The position numbers and the translations under genes are program-made. Below the pieces are notes generated by a model. That model searched no databases and was not told where the DNA came from. It was given only the letters and a program-made list of their open reading frames with translations. Positions 36,243-46,153 of a DNA stretch of 64,000 nt are shown one piece after another. The stretch lies in the NCBI GenBank assembly GCA_902524805.1, contig CABZES010000002.1:1-64000 (forward strand). The letters run 5' to 3'. This DNA comes from an uncultured SAR86 cluster bacterium. Lineage in GTDB: Bacteria > Pseudomonadota > Gammaproteobacteria > Magnimaribacterales > AG-339-G14. The first letter of the stretch is position 1. The number at the start of each line of letters is the position of its first letter.

Positions 36243-37094
36243 ATGGGTAAACAACTGCAACCAATGGATATTTCAGCGCCGGGTCAAAACCTGGAATCTT
36301 ATTTATCTTCTATTCAAAACATAGCTATTTTAACTCCCGAGCAGGAAAAAAAATTAGCTGAAGATCTTTATTATAACGATGACCTTGAGGCAGCTAGACA
36401 ATTGGTTATGGCTCATCTTAGATTTGTCGTTCATATAGCTAGAGGTTATGCAGGATACGGATTGCCACAAGCAGATTTAATTCAAGAAGGGAATGTAGGC
36501 CTCATGAAAGCAGTTAGAAAGTTTAATCCAGAAGTCGGAGTAAGACTTATATCATTCGCTGTGCATTGGATAAAATCTGAAATGCATGAATATATTATTA
36601 AAAACTGGAAAATAGTTAAAGTAGCTACAACAAAGGCTCAAAGAAAGCTCTTTTTTAACCTTAGAAGTCAAAAAAAAGAACTTAATTGGTTAAATTCAGA
36701 TGAAGTTAAGGTTATATCTGAAGAACTTGGTGTTGACGAAAAATCTGTAAAGGAAATGGAATCTAGACTTTCTTCATCTGATATGTCGTTTGATCCACCA
36801 TCTGAAGCCAGTGACGAACAAGCTTCATTTAGTCCTTCAGGTTTCTTAGCAGACGAGGCCTGTAATCCTGCTGACCTGGTTGAGAAAGAAGATTCCGATG
36901 AATATAGTTTTGAACTTCTCCATAAGGCTATGGAAGAACTTGATCCACGAAGCAAAGAAATATTAGTTGATAGATGGCTAGAAGAACAAAAACTAACTCT
37001 CCATGAATTAGCTGATAAATACGGTGTTAGCGCAGAAAGAATAAGGCAGATAGAGAAAGCTGCTATGGAAAAAGTCCGTAGCTATATCTCCTAA
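36243..37094 (+). CDS. rpoH: RNA polymerase sigma-32 factor
   Basis: LVMAHLRFVVHIARGYAGYGLPQADLIQEGNVGLMKAVRKFNPEVGVRLISFAVHWIKSEMHEYII. Confidence 0.95.
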   Translation: MGKQLQPMDISAPGQNLESYLSSIQNIAILTPEQEKKLAEDLYYNDDLEAARQLVMAHLRFVVHIARGYAGYGLPQADLIQEGNVGLMKAVRKFNPEVGVRLISFAVHWIKSEMHEYIIKNWKIVKVATTKAQRKLFFNLRSQKKELNWLNSDEVKVISEELGVDEKSVKEMESRLSSSDMSFDPPSEASDEQASFSPSGFLADEACNPADLVEKEDSDEYSFELLHKAMEELDPRSKEILVDRWLEEQKLTLHELADKYGVSAERIRQIEKAAMEKVRSYIS

Positions 37095-37110
37095 TTGATT
37101 TGCACAAAAA

Positions 37111-37320
37111 ATGACAAAAATTAAGATATTTCTTAATGGAGAGTCCCGTGAGATCCCAGAAAAAACTTCAGTGACACAGCTTTTTACTTTCTTAGAACTT
37201 TCAGATAAGCACTGCGCAGTAGAGATTAATAAAGAAATTATTTTTAAATCTATTTGGAATGAGAGAGAATTGCTTAAAGAAGATAGGGTTGAGATAGTAA
37301 GAGCCATAGGAGGCGGATAA
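37111..37320 (+). CDS. thiS: Sulfur carrier protein ThiS
   Basis: Ubiquitin-like small ORF ending AIGGG, immediately before thiG. Confidence 0.92.
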   Translation: MTKIKIFLNGESREIPEKTSVTQLFTFLELSDKHCAVEINKEIIFKSIWNERELLKEDRVEIVRAIGGG

Positions 37321-37322
37321 TT

Positions 37323-38108
37323 TTGTTTAAAGATCCCCTAGTTATTGCAGGGAAAGAATATAGATCTCGTTTATTAGTTGGCACAGGAAAATATATAAAT
37401 GAAGAGAAGGCATTCGAATCTATAAAAGCTTCAAAAAGCGAAATCGTCACAGTTGCAATAAGAAGAGTCGAACTAGATTCAAAAAAAAGACCTAACTCAA
37501 TTTTAAATTTCGTTTCACCAGAACAATTTACTATTTTGCCAAATACAGCTGGTTGCTTTAGTGCAAAAGAAGCTATAAGAATCGCATGCTTAGGAAGAGA
37601 ACTTCTGAATGGAGAGAGTTTAGTTAAGCTTGAAGTTCTCAAAGACAAGGAAACTCTCTTACCTTTAATGGATGAAACTGTTTCAGCCGCAAAAGAGCTT
37701 GTTAATTTAGGTTTTAAAGTTATGGTTTATTGCACTGATGAGCTTGATTATGCTTTAACTTTAGAAGACATCGGCTGCGTTGCAATAATGCCTTTGGCAT
37801 CACCTATAGGCTCAGGCCAAGGAATTATAAATCCTGAAGCTATAGAGAAAATTATAGAAAAAATATCATGTCCTGTAATTATAGATGCTGGAATTGGAGC
37901 AGCTTCAGAAGTGACTATAGCCATGGAAATGGGATGCGATGGTGTTTTATTAAACACAGCTATAGCAAAAGCAAAAGATCCTATTTTAATGGCCGAGGCG
38001 ATGCGGGATGCAGCAATAAGTGGAAGAAAAAGCTTCTTGGCCGGAAGAATACCTGTAAAAAAGAATGCAAATCCAAGTTCTCCTATGAAGGGGATAGTAA
38101 ATTCTTGA
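37323..38108 (+). CDS. thiG: Thiazole synthase
   Basis: RLLVGTGKY, PNTAGC, MPLASPIGSGQGI, VIIDAGIGAASE, GVLLNTAIAKAKDP. Confidence 0.95.
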   Translation: MFKDPLVIAGKEYRSRLLVGTGKYINEEKAFESIKASKSEIVTVAIRRVELDSKKRPNSILNFVSPEQFTILPNTAGCFSAKEAIRIACLGRELLNGESLVKLEVLKDKETLLPLMDETVSAAKELVNLGFKVMVYCTDELDYALTLEDIGCVAIMPLASPIGSGQGIINPEAIEKIIEKISCPVIIDAGIGAASEVTIAMEMGCDGVLLNTAIAKAKDPILMAEAMRDAAISGRKSFLAGRIPVKKNANPSSPMKGIVNS

Positions 38109-38764
38109 AAAATTCTATCAAAAGTTTTTCTAAGGCACGATCAAGATCTTCGTTAAAAAATAAACAGATTCTTTCAAAAGCAAATGAGACTTTTTTTGTA
38201 ACTGAAGACAATTTTGAAGATTTTAAATTTTTAAATAAAGATCCTCTTAAATTAAATTTAGAAATTGGTTTTGGCGATGGAAAATATTTAACCGAACAAG
38301 CCTTAAATAATCCAAAACAATCATTTATTGGCATAGAGGTATTTGAATCAGGATTAGCTAACACCTATAAAAAAATTGAAAATTTAAATATAACAAATTT
38401 AAAACTTATTCAAGGAGATGTGTCGGAAATTTTTTCAAAGAATAAAAGCAAGAACTTGTTTGATTTTATAACTATTTTTTTCCCTGATCCTTGGCCAAAA
38501 TCAAAACATAAAAAAAGACGATTATTAAAAAAAAATTTTTTTCTAATTTTGAAATCTTTACTTAAGAAAGATGGAAAAATAATTATAAAAACGGATTGGC
38601 AAGATTATGCGAAAGAAATTATGGAAACTCTTAATGACTTGAAGTTTAAATTTGATCAAGAGTCTTTCAGAGTCGATTCAAAAGAATTTATTACAAAATA
38701 TGAAGAAATTGCTTTATTAAAAAAAAGAACGGTCACTACATTTTTGATTCATTCAATAAGTTAA
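38105..38764 (+). CDS. trmB: tRNA (guanine-N7-)-methyltransferase
   Basis: Likely TTG start 38105 overlapping thiG stop (in frame with track ORF 37868); LEIGFGDGKYL, FFPDPWPKSKHKKRRL. Confidence 0.9.
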   Translation: MKNSIKSFSKARSRSSLKNKQILSKANETFFVTEDNFEDFKFLNKDPLKLNLEIGFGDGKYLTEQALNNPKQSFIGIEVFESGLANTYKKIENLNITNLKLIQGDVSEIFSKNKSKNLFDFITIFFPDPWPKSKHKKRRLLKKNFFLILKSLLKKDGKIIIKTDWQDYAKEIMETLNDLKFKFDQESFRVDSKEFITKYEEIALLKKRTVTTFLIHSIS

Positions 38765-39323
38765 TCATTTTTAAAGTTGATATAGTTCTATGACTTATTT
38801 TCATTCTCTTTTCTTTTGAAACCTCAGCTAAGGTGAGTTTAGAATTTTTTATTTGAAAAATTGGATCATATCCAAAACCACCTTTACCTCTTGGAGAATT
38901 AATTATTTTTCCAAATAGTTCGCCATATGAAAATAAAGAGATTTTTAATTCAGGGTGTAAAAAAGATAAAATTGAAATAAATTTTGCTGATTTATCTTTT
39001 TTTAAACTAAGCTCATCCAATAATTTATTATTGTTTAAGTTGTCATTTCCTTTTTCTCCTGCATATCTAGCAGAAAAAATTCCAGGCTCTCCATTCAATG
39101 CTTCTACTTCTAGTCCTGAATCATCTCCCAACGAAGGCAATCCGGAGATATCTGAAGCAAATTTTGCTTTTATAAATGCATTTTCTTCATAGCTTGTTCC
39201 TGTCTCTTCAATCTCTTTATTAGTAAATTCAGAGATCGGGATTAATTCAAAATTAGTATTTTTAAATAGATAGTTAAATTCTTCTAGTTTTCCTGAGTTT
39301 TTCGAAGCTAAAACTATTTTCAA
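38736..39323 (-). CDS. rdgB: XTP/dITP diphosphatase (Ham1/RdgB)
   Basis: ASKNSGKLEEF, GDDSGLEVEALNGEPGIFSARYAGE, GKGGFGYDPIF. Confidence 0.94.
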   Translation of the reverse strand: MKIVLASKNSGKLEEFNYLFKNTNFELIPISEFTNKEIEETGTSYEENAFIKAKFASDISGLPSLGDDSGLEVEALNGEPGIFSARYAGEKGNDNLNNNKLLDELSLKKDKSAKFISILSFLHPELKISLFSYGELFGKIINSPRGKGGFGYDPIFQIKNSKLTLAEVSKEKRMKISHRTISTLKMINLLNESKM

Positions 39324-39907
39324 GACTTCTTTTCAAGTTTGTAAATAGCAATCTCAGCAAATAAATTAGGAAAAAGATTGGATAAAAAAGTGCTATCTCC
39401 AGATGCCTTGATAAGTTTCTTCTCGGATATGGCAATATTTGAATCTAAACACAAAGTTTCAAAATCTTTTAAAGAACATAAGTGCAGGTTTGGAGTCGAA
39501 TACCATGAATGCGGCAACGCAGATGAAACTGGCATTTTTCCAGTTATAAAAAGTTGCAATCTGCATTTAAGATTTGCAAAATTTGGAATACTAACAATGC
39601 ATTCTTTCCCTATTCTTATTATTTCAGATAAAGCTAGATCAGGCCTCTTTAAAGCTTGAATGGACTGACTCATTAGTACTAAATCAAAAGATTGATCTTC
39701 AAAATTACTAAGTCCTTGATCAATATCTTGTTCTATTACATTCAAACTTTTAGCTAAACTTAGCTGTATATTCTCTTCAGATATGTCAACGCCTAGCCCG
39801 TTTACATTTAACTCTTTTTTTAATTCATAAAGCATTGAGCCATCCCCACAACCAAGATCGAGAATATGAGAATTTTTAGGAATCCATTTACTTACAATTT
39901 TATACAT
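39320..39907 (-). CDS. metW: Methionine biosynthesis protein MetW
   Basis: LDLGCGDGSML, VNGLGVDISEENI, SIPNFANLKCRLQLFITGKMPVS; next to metX. Confidence 0.92.
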   Translation of the reverse strand: MYKIVSKWIPKNSHILDLGCGDGSMLYELKKELNVNGLGVDISEENIQLSLAKSLNVIEQDIDQGLSNFEDQSFDLVLMSQSIQALKRPDLALSEIIRIGKECIVSIPNFANLKCRLQLFITGKMPVSSALPHSWYSTPNLHLCSLKDFETLCLDSNIAISEKKLIKASGDSTFLSNLFPNLFAEIAIYKLEKKS

Positions 39908-41006
39908 CTGATTTCAAAAAAGTTTTTATCGTTTCAACATATCTTTCATTGGGAAATAAAAATCCATCATGTCCTTGAAAAGATTCAATATTCACGTAAC
40001 TAACTGGTTTCTTAGCTGCTACCAGAGAGTTAACAATTTCTTTAGATCGCTTGGGCGAAAATCTCCAATCTGAAGAAAATGAGATTATTAGGAAATTTGC
40101 TTTTGTTTGTTCAAGACTGGCAATCAAATTACCCTTGAAATATTTTGCTGGATCAAAATAATCTAATGCTTTAGTCATTAGTAAATAAGTATGAGCATCG
40201 AATTTATCTGAAAAATTATCCGCTTGATATCTAAGATAACTTTCAACTTCAAACTCAACATCATAACCGTACTCAATTTTTTCTTTTTTTAAATCTCTAT
40301 CAAACTTTTCTTTCATTACTTCTTCAGATAAATAGGTGATATGACCTAACATTCTTGCTAGTCCTAAGCCTCTTTTAGGATGGTGTGTGCCTTTTTCAAA
40401 ATCGGGATCATTAACAATTGCTTGTCTAGCTACCTCATTGAAGGCAATATTTTGAGCGCTTAATTTAGGAGCAGCGGCTATGACAATTGATTTAACCACT
40501 AAATCAGGATAATCAATTGCCCATTGCAAGGCTTGCATTCCGCCCAAACTTCCGCCAGCTACAGCAAGCCATCGATCGATATTTAAATGAGATCGCAATA
40601 AGTTTTGACTATTTATCCAATCTTTAACTGTTACTAGAGGAAAATCTTTACCATATTTTTCATTATTATCAGGATTAACACTTGATGGGCCAGTTGATCC
40701 ATGACATCCGCCTAAATTATTAAGTGACACTACAAAATATTTTTTTGTATCAAATGCTTTTCCTGGCCCAATAAGTTCGTTCCACCATCCGGGCCTTCTA
40801 TCGTTTTTATCACTTAATCCTGCTGCATGATGGTTGCCACTTAAAGCATGACAGATCAAAATTGCATTATCTTTGTCTTTGGAAAGCTTGCCATACGTTT
40901 CATAAATTAGCTCAAAACCATCTAAACTTTTTCCAGATTCAAGTGAAAATTTTTCTTTAAAAGAAAAAATTTTTGGCTCAATGACTCCAAGTTCAAATTC
41001 GTTCAT
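39900..41006 (-). CDS. metX: Homoserine O-acyltransferase
   Basis: ILICHALSGNHHAAG, GGSLGGMQALQWAIDYPD, GHDGFL. Confidence 0.93.
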   Translation of the reverse strand: MNEFELGVIEPKIFSFKEKFSLESGKSLDGFELIYETYGKLSKDKDNAILICHALSGNHHAAGLSDKNDRRPGWWNELIGPGKAFDTKKYFVVSLNNLGGCHGSTGPSSVNPDNNEKYGKDFPLVTVKDWINSQNLLRSHLNIDRWLAVAGGSLGGMQALQWAIDYPDLVVKSIVIAAAPKLSAQNIAFNEVARQAIVNDPDFEKGTHHPKRGLGLARMLGHITYLSEEVMKEKFDRDLKKEKIEYGYDVEFEVESYLRYQADNFSDKFDAHTYLLMTKALDYFDPAKYFKGNLIASLEQTKANFLIISFSSDWRFSPKRSKEIVNSLVAAKKPVSYVNIESFQGHDGFLFPNERYVETIKTFLKSDV

Positions 41007-41561
41007 TTAAAATAATACCGGTAAGTTCATAGTAAACCTTAAGTTATCTAAAATTCTATCTATTTGAATTAGTAGAAAAAAAACAATAATAGGAGAGAAA
41101 TCCATCCCGCCAAATAAAGTAAGTCTTTGGAAGGGCTTCAAAAGAGGTTGAGTAATATTATGACAGATACTAAGAAAAGGATTATTAGAAGTCGGGGCCA
41201 CCCAACTGCCAATTATTGAAATAAAAAGGGAGAATCTAAGAATCTGAGAAACTAAAAAAAAGAGGCTTAGGACAGACCATGAAACTGCATTAATAATATC
41301 AAAATCCATTTCTTTGCTTGAGCTGAATAAATAAAATGACAAGAATTTAAGATCGATAATCCAAAAGACACAAGCTAAATCAATTCCAAAAAGAATTGGT
41401 AAAAATATTCTAAAAGGTCTACAAAATGGGTCCAATGTTGAAAAAGATATTTTTACAATTGGGTTTAGAAAGCTAATTTCAAAAAATCTAAACAACAAGT
41501 AAAAAGAGAAAACTATTGCTAATAAATTCGTCAAAATTGAGGAAACATAAAGAGGATCCAT
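41007..41561 (-). CDS. YggT family membrane protein
   Basis: Repeated NPI..LDPFCRPFRIFLP / NPFLSICHNITQPLLKPFQRL motif; proC neighbour. Confidence 0.9.
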   Translation of the reverse strand: MDPLYVSSILTNLLAIVFSFYLLFRFFEISFLNPIVKISFSTLDPFCRPFRIFLPILFGIDLACVFWIIDLKFLSFYLFSSSKEMDFDIINAVSWSVLSLFFLVSQILRFSLFISIIGSWVAPTSNNPFLSICHNITQPLLKPFQRLTLFGGMDFSPIIVFFLLIQIDRILDNLRFTMNLPVLF

Positions 41562-41563
41562 TT

Positions 41564-42346
41564 TTAATCTCCTAATGCCTTTGATTTAATAATTGCATCA
41601 TTTATTGCCTGATTCCAAATATTTTCTATTCCTTCTTCGTTTATTTTATTTAAAGCTGCTTCAGTTACTCCTCCTTTTGAAGCAACCATATCGACTATTT
41701 TTTTAAAACTATTATTCTTATCAGATTTATGAATATGAGATGTACCATCTAAGATTTCTCTGATCCATGGCTCTGGTTCTTCAAAGCCATGCTCTTTGGC
41801 AATTTTAGCCAAAGTATTGGATAAATGACTTATGAAAGCTGGACCAGCTCCAAATATAGAAGTGAAAGCATCAAATTTATCTTCTTCGATTCTTAAACAA
41901 CTGCCCAATTTTTCAAGAATATCTAAGGCATTGTTATCATTAGTATTCATTTCAGTATAGAAAGCTATTGGACTAGAGCCACTACTGATACCAAGCGTGG
42001 GCATAGCTCTTAGAATATATTTGTAGTCACCTAAAAAAGATTTTAAATTGTTAAATTTTAATCCAGCCACAAAGGAGATTATTAACTGAGAAGATAAGAT
42101 ATTTTTTAGTTGGTTCGCCACTTCTTGAACTTTATTAGGTTTTACAGATAAAAAAATTACTTCCGAGTTTTTTACTAAGACGTCTAAATCTGTATAAATA
42201 GCCCCCAGGTCAATTATTTTTTGGTTTTCAGATGGATCACTTACGAAAATAGTAAACTCATTAGCTAATTTTTCAATTGCATGTCTGCCTAAATTTCCCG
42301 CTCCTATAAAGCCTATTGTCTTAATTCCTTTAATTTCTTTCACCAA
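41564..42346 (-). CDS. proC: Pyrroline-5-carboxylate reductase
   Basis: IGFIGAGNLGRHAI, LRAMPTLGISSGSSPIAFY, VASKGGVTEAAL. Confidence 0.93.
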   Translation of the reverse strand: MVKEIKGIKTIGFIGAGNLGRHAIEKLANEFTIFVSDPSENQKIIDLGAIYTDLDVLVKNSEVIFLSVKPNKVQEVANQLKNILSSQLIISFVAGLKFNNLKSFLGDYKYILRAMPTLGISSGSSPIAFYTEMNTNDNNALDILEKLGSCLRIEEDKFDAFTSIFGAGPAFISHLSNTLAKIAKEHGFEEPEPWIREILDGTSHIHKSDKNNSFKKIVDMVASKGGVTEAALNKINEEGIENIWNQAINDAIIKSKALGD

Positions 42347-42980
42347 ATATTCCTGTGCCTATTCTAACCATTGTAGATCCATTTTTAATTGCCAATTCAA
42401 AATCATTGCTCATTCCCATAGAAATTTCATTCGCTTCAGAAAATTTATTTCTAAGTTTTTTTGAAATTTCCAAAGTTTTTTTAAAAGATTCTTCAGTTAA
42501 ATTATTTTCTAAGTTGTTTTTAGGTATCACCATTATCCCTTTTAATTTCAAATTTGGTAAAACGGAAATTTTTTCAGCTAAATCAAATAGCTGACATTCA
42601 TTAATGCCGCTCTTGCTCTCTTCATTATCTATATTAATTTGAATGAGAACATTTATGATCTTATTTAAGGGGCAGTCATCATTTAAGCGTTTTGCAACCT
42701 TAAATCTGTCGATTGTATGTACCCATTGAAAGTTTCTAGCTATGTCTTTACATTTATTAGACTGAATTTTTCCAATAAAGTGCCAATTAATATCCAAGTG
42801 ATTTAAAGAGATTATTTTTTGTAAAGCTTCTTGCAAATAATTTTCACCAAAATTTTTGATTCCTAATAGGTAAGCTTGCTCAACTAACTCTGCAGATTTT
42901 TTTTTACTAACTGCAATAATTGAAGTTTTATTTTCAATTTTTTTAATTAATAAAGAAATGTTTTCTTCAATATTAATCAC
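42330..42980 (-). CDS. yggS: YggS family PLP homeostasis protein
   Basis: IIAVSKKKSAE, NFGENYLQEAL, WHFIGKIQSNK, MGMSNDFELAIKNGSTMVRIGTGIFG. Confidence 0.94.
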   Translation of the reverse strand: MINIEENISLLIKKIENKTSIIAVSKKKSAELVEQAYLLGIKNFGENYLQEALQKIISLNHLDINWHFIGKIQSNKCKDIARNFQWVHTIDRFKVAKRLNDDCPLNKIINVLIQINIDNEESKSGINECQLFDLAEKISVLPNLKLKGIMVIPKNNLENNLTEESFKKTLEISKKLRNKFSEANEISMGMSNDFELAIKNGSTMVRIGTGIFGERN

Positions 42981-44635
42981 TACATTTTTTCTGGAGTTTC
43001 TATCATCAAAACATCCATCCCACTTTTTATAGTTTTTTTAACTGCTAACAATAAGGTAAATTTTGCATTTCTTTTGTTTTCTTCGTCGTCAATAATTATT
43101 TCAGAATTATAATAAGAGTGAAATTTCGACGCTAAGTCTCTTAGATAAAAACAAATAGGGTGTACTTCATAATTTTTATTACATTGTTCAATAATAATTT
43201 TGTAATTTTCTAAAAAAGAAATAATCTCTAATTCAGATTTTTTATTTAAAAGATCTAAATTATTAATTCCATCTTTGATATTAAAATTCATTTTTCTTTC
43301 TTTTAATTCTTTTTCTAAACTACATATTCTTGCAAAAGCGTATTGGATGTAATAAACAGGATTATTCTTGTCTTCGCTTATTGCTAAATCCATATCAAAA
43401 TCTAAAGCTTGGTCGCTTTTTTTTGCTAAATAAAAAAATCTTGCAGCATCTACTCCTACTTCTTCGATAAGTTCATCTAAAGTAACAAAATCACCAGCTC
43501 TAGTTGACATAGAGGTCTTCTGACCTTTTTTAACCAAAGACACAAACTGAATAAAAAACGTTTTAAGTTTTTCAGATTTTAGTTTCAGAGCCTTAATAGA
43601 AGCTATTATTCTTGGGAGATAGCCATGATGATCTGACCCCCAGATATTAATTATTTCGTCATAACCTCTATCGAATTTGTCTTTATGGTATGCAATGTCG
43701 GATAAAAAATACGTTTCCTTATCGTCTGATCTTATGAGAACTCGGTCTTTATCATCTCCAAACTGAGTTGATTTAAACCAAATTGCTCCTTCATTTTTAA
43801 ACGAATATTCTTTTTCTAAATCTTTTAGCACTTTTTGAATTTTATTTTGATTCGAGCCAAGTTCCTTATACAAAGAGCTTTCTGAATAAAAAGAATCAAA
43901 ATTTACTTTAAATTCTTCTAAAGTCATTTTAATATTTTTCATCATTTCTTTAATTATTAGATCAATAAATTTCTTTTCATCCTTTAATTCAATGTAAGTG
44001 TCATTTTCTCGATTTTTAATTTTTGTAGCCAACTCATCAATGTATTCACCCTTATAAAAATTAGCATCGTTAATTTTCGAAGTATCTATTTTAAATTTTT
44101 CTAAATATTTTTTATGAACGCTATCAGCTAGAATTTTTGTTTGAAGACCTTGGTCATTAACGTAATATTCTTGTAAAACATCGTTTCCAGATTTTTTTAA
44201 TAAGTTACTCAAAGATGAGCCTAAAGCAGCTCCTCTGCCATGTCCGACATGGAGAGGTCCAGTAGGATTTGAAGAAACGTATTCAATCAAAATATTTTTT
44301 TTTGTTTTTTCTTGAAAAGGATAAAAAGATCCTTCGCTTTTAACCAAATCCTTCAAATAATTTAAATTAGCTAGATTGGTAAGAAAAAAATTTATAAATC
44401 CAGGACCTGCTAATTCAACTTTTTCTATCCATTTTTTATCAGGCAAAGAGCTGATAATTTTTTTGGCTAACTCTTTTGGATTTTCTTGAAGTTCTTTTGC
44501 TAAAATCATTGCAATGTTAGTACTCCAATCACCATGAACTTCAGATTTAGTCTTTACTATTTCTGGAATCAAATCACCTCTATCAAAAAGGTCATCAATT
44601 ACAGCTTTTAACAGATCACTGAGTTTTTCTTTCAT
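42980..44635 (-). CDS. argS: Arginyl-tRNA synthetase
   Basis: IEYVSSNPTGPLHVGHGRGAALG, DLGSDHHGYLPR-like WGSDHHGYLPRI, MSTRAGDFVTLDELIEEVG. Confidence 0.95.
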   Translation of the reverse strand: MKEKLSDLLKAVIDDLFDRGDLIPEIVKTKSEVHGDWSTNIAMILAKELQENPKELAKKIISSLPDKKWIEKVELAGPGFINFFLTNLANLNYLKDLVKSEGSFYPFQEKTKKNILIEYVSSNPTGPLHVGHGRGAALGSSLSNLLKKSGNDVLQEYYVNDQGLQTKILADSVHKKYLEKFKIDTSKINDANFYKGEYIDELATKIKNRENDTYIELKDEKKFIDLIIKEMMKNIKMTLEEFKVNFDSFYSESSLYKELGSNQNKIQKVLKDLEKEYSFKNEGAIWFKSTQFGDDKDRVLIRSDDKETYFLSDIAYHKDKFDRGYDEIINIWGSDHHGYLPRIIASIKALKLKSEKLKTFFIQFVSLVKKGQKTSMSTRAGDFVTLDELIEEVGVDAARFFYLAKKSDQALDFDMDLAISEDKNNPVYYIQYAFARICSLEKELKERKMNFNIKDGINNLDLLNKKSELEIISFLENYKIIIEQCNKNYEVHPICFYLRDLASKFHSYYNSEIIIDDEENKRNAKFTLLLAVKKTIKSGMDVLMIETPEKM

Positions 44636-45201
44636 TTATTGACTCGGTTTTGATATTCATTAGTTCGAGTATCTACTTTTATGAAATCTCCTTCTTCAAT
44701 AAACAAAGGAACTTTTATTTCTAAGCCATTGGATAATTTTGCAGATTTGAGAGTATTAGTTGATGTATCTCCTTTAAACCCAGGCTCTGTCTCTGAAATA
44801 TCTATTTCAGCAAAAGTATCAATTTCAACAGTGACAAGAGTGTTTTCCCACATGGCAATTTCATAAGTTTTTCCTTCTTTGATCCATAAACTTTTAGAGC
44901 CTAAAAGATCTAAATCAAAGCCAATTTGCTCATAGTTTTTTAAATTCATAAAGATAGCATTATTTCCTTCTTTATAGAGATATTGCATTTCAAGAGAAGA
45001 TATATCAGCCTTTTCAATAGATTCTCCAGTTTTAAAGGTTTTATCTAACACACGGCCGCTAACAAGAGACTTATACTTAACTCGCATAACTGCTTGACCT
45101 TTTCCAGGTTTATGAAAATCATTTTCTATAATTTCACATAGTTCATTATCAATAATAACTTTTAAACCAGGTCTAAATTCATTAGTACTTACTTCGGCCA
45201 T
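44632..45201 (-). CDS. efp: Elongation factor P
   Basis: STNEFRPGLKVIID, HKPGKGQAVMRVKYKSL (conserved Lys loop), IKVDTRTNEYQNRV. Confidence 0.96.
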   Translation of the reverse strand: MAEVSTNEFRPGLKVIIDNELCEIIENDFHKPGKGQAVMRVKYKSLVSGRVLDKTFKTGESIEKADISSLEMQYLYKEGNNAIFMNLKNYEQIGFDLDLLGSKSLWIKEGKTYEIAMWENTLVTVEIDTFAEIDISETEPGFKGDTSTNTLKSAKLSNGLEIKVPLFIEEGDFIKVDTRTNEYQNRVNK

Positions 45202-45391
45202 TCATACTCCATATATTCTTTGCCATTAAATATAAACTATGTTTAAAGAAGGAAATACTTTAAGTTGCAAATATTTTTATTAAAACTTAAAGTAACGCTC
45301 TAAGTTTGTAGTTTATTAAACGAAATTCTAGTTTTATTGGTTTTTTTTTGCTCAAAAAAAATCTAAAATATTTTTATATTTAGGGGATCTT

Positions 45392-46153
45392 ATGTCAAAA
45401 AACTTATCCAAAATTATTTTACTTTTAATAGTAGCTTTTTCTCTCTCAACATATTCACAATTAGACTCTGTTTTAGAAACAAACAAAGAGAGAACAACAG
45501 CTGCTACGGCATCACAAGCTAAAATAGATTCAACTCAAATAAAAACCGATAAAGCTTCAACAGAATATAAAAGTGTTAGTAAGCAGATAGAGGGATTAAA
45601 AGTCTATAACGCTCAAAAAAGAAAACAAATTAAAAGACAAAAAGAGCGCATGAAAGAAATTGAAAAAACTATGAAATACGCATCAGTTTTGCAAAGACAA
45701 ATTCCCCCTTTAGCAAGAAGAATGCATGCTGGATTAGAACAGTTCGTATCGCTCGATTTACCATTTAATTCTGGTGAAAGAACAGAGCGAATGAAATTTA
45801 TTAAAGATGCTCTAGATAACCCAACAGTTTCTCCAGCAGAAAAATTAAGACAAGTCTTAGAAGGGTTCAACATTGAAGCTGAATATGGAAGAAAAATAGA
45901 TACTTATAAAGACACAGTTCTTATTGATGATCAAGAAAGAGATGTAAACATTCTCAGGATTGGAAGATTGGTTCTTGCATACCAAACTTCAGATCTTGAC
46001 GAGACTGGAATATGGAATAAAGAAACACAATCTTGGGAGAGTCTTCCAGGAAGATACAGAGGTGTTGTAAGAGACGGCATTAGTATGGCTAACAAATTAA
46101 AAACTGTAGATATGCTTGAACTGCCTGTTCCTGCTGCTGAGATTGTGCAATGA
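45392..46153 (+). CDS. DUF3450 family periplasmic protein (TonB2-type system accessory)
   Basis: Signal peptide, coiled-coil, RQIPPLARRMHAGLEQFVSLDLPF; first gene of exbB/exbD/tonB operon. Confidence 0.88.
   Translation: MSKNLSKIILLLIVAFSLSTYSQLDSVLETNKERTTAATASQAKIDSTQIKTDKASTEYKSVSKQIEGLKVYNAQKRKQIKRQKERMKEIEKTMKYASVLQRQIPPLARRMHAGLEQFVSLDLPFNSGERTERMKFIKDALDNPTVSPAEKLRQVLEGFNIEAEYGRKIDTYKDTVLIDDQERDVNILRIGRLVLAYQTSDLDETGIWNKETQSWESLPGRYRGVVRDGISMANKLKTVDMLELPVPAAEIVQ

Noticed and set aside
37868-38104. 79-aa N-terminal extension of the TrmB ORF
   Set aside because: It overlaps thiG out of frame; Cys/Trp/Ser-rich sequence is an artefact. TTG at 38105 fits TrmB homology.
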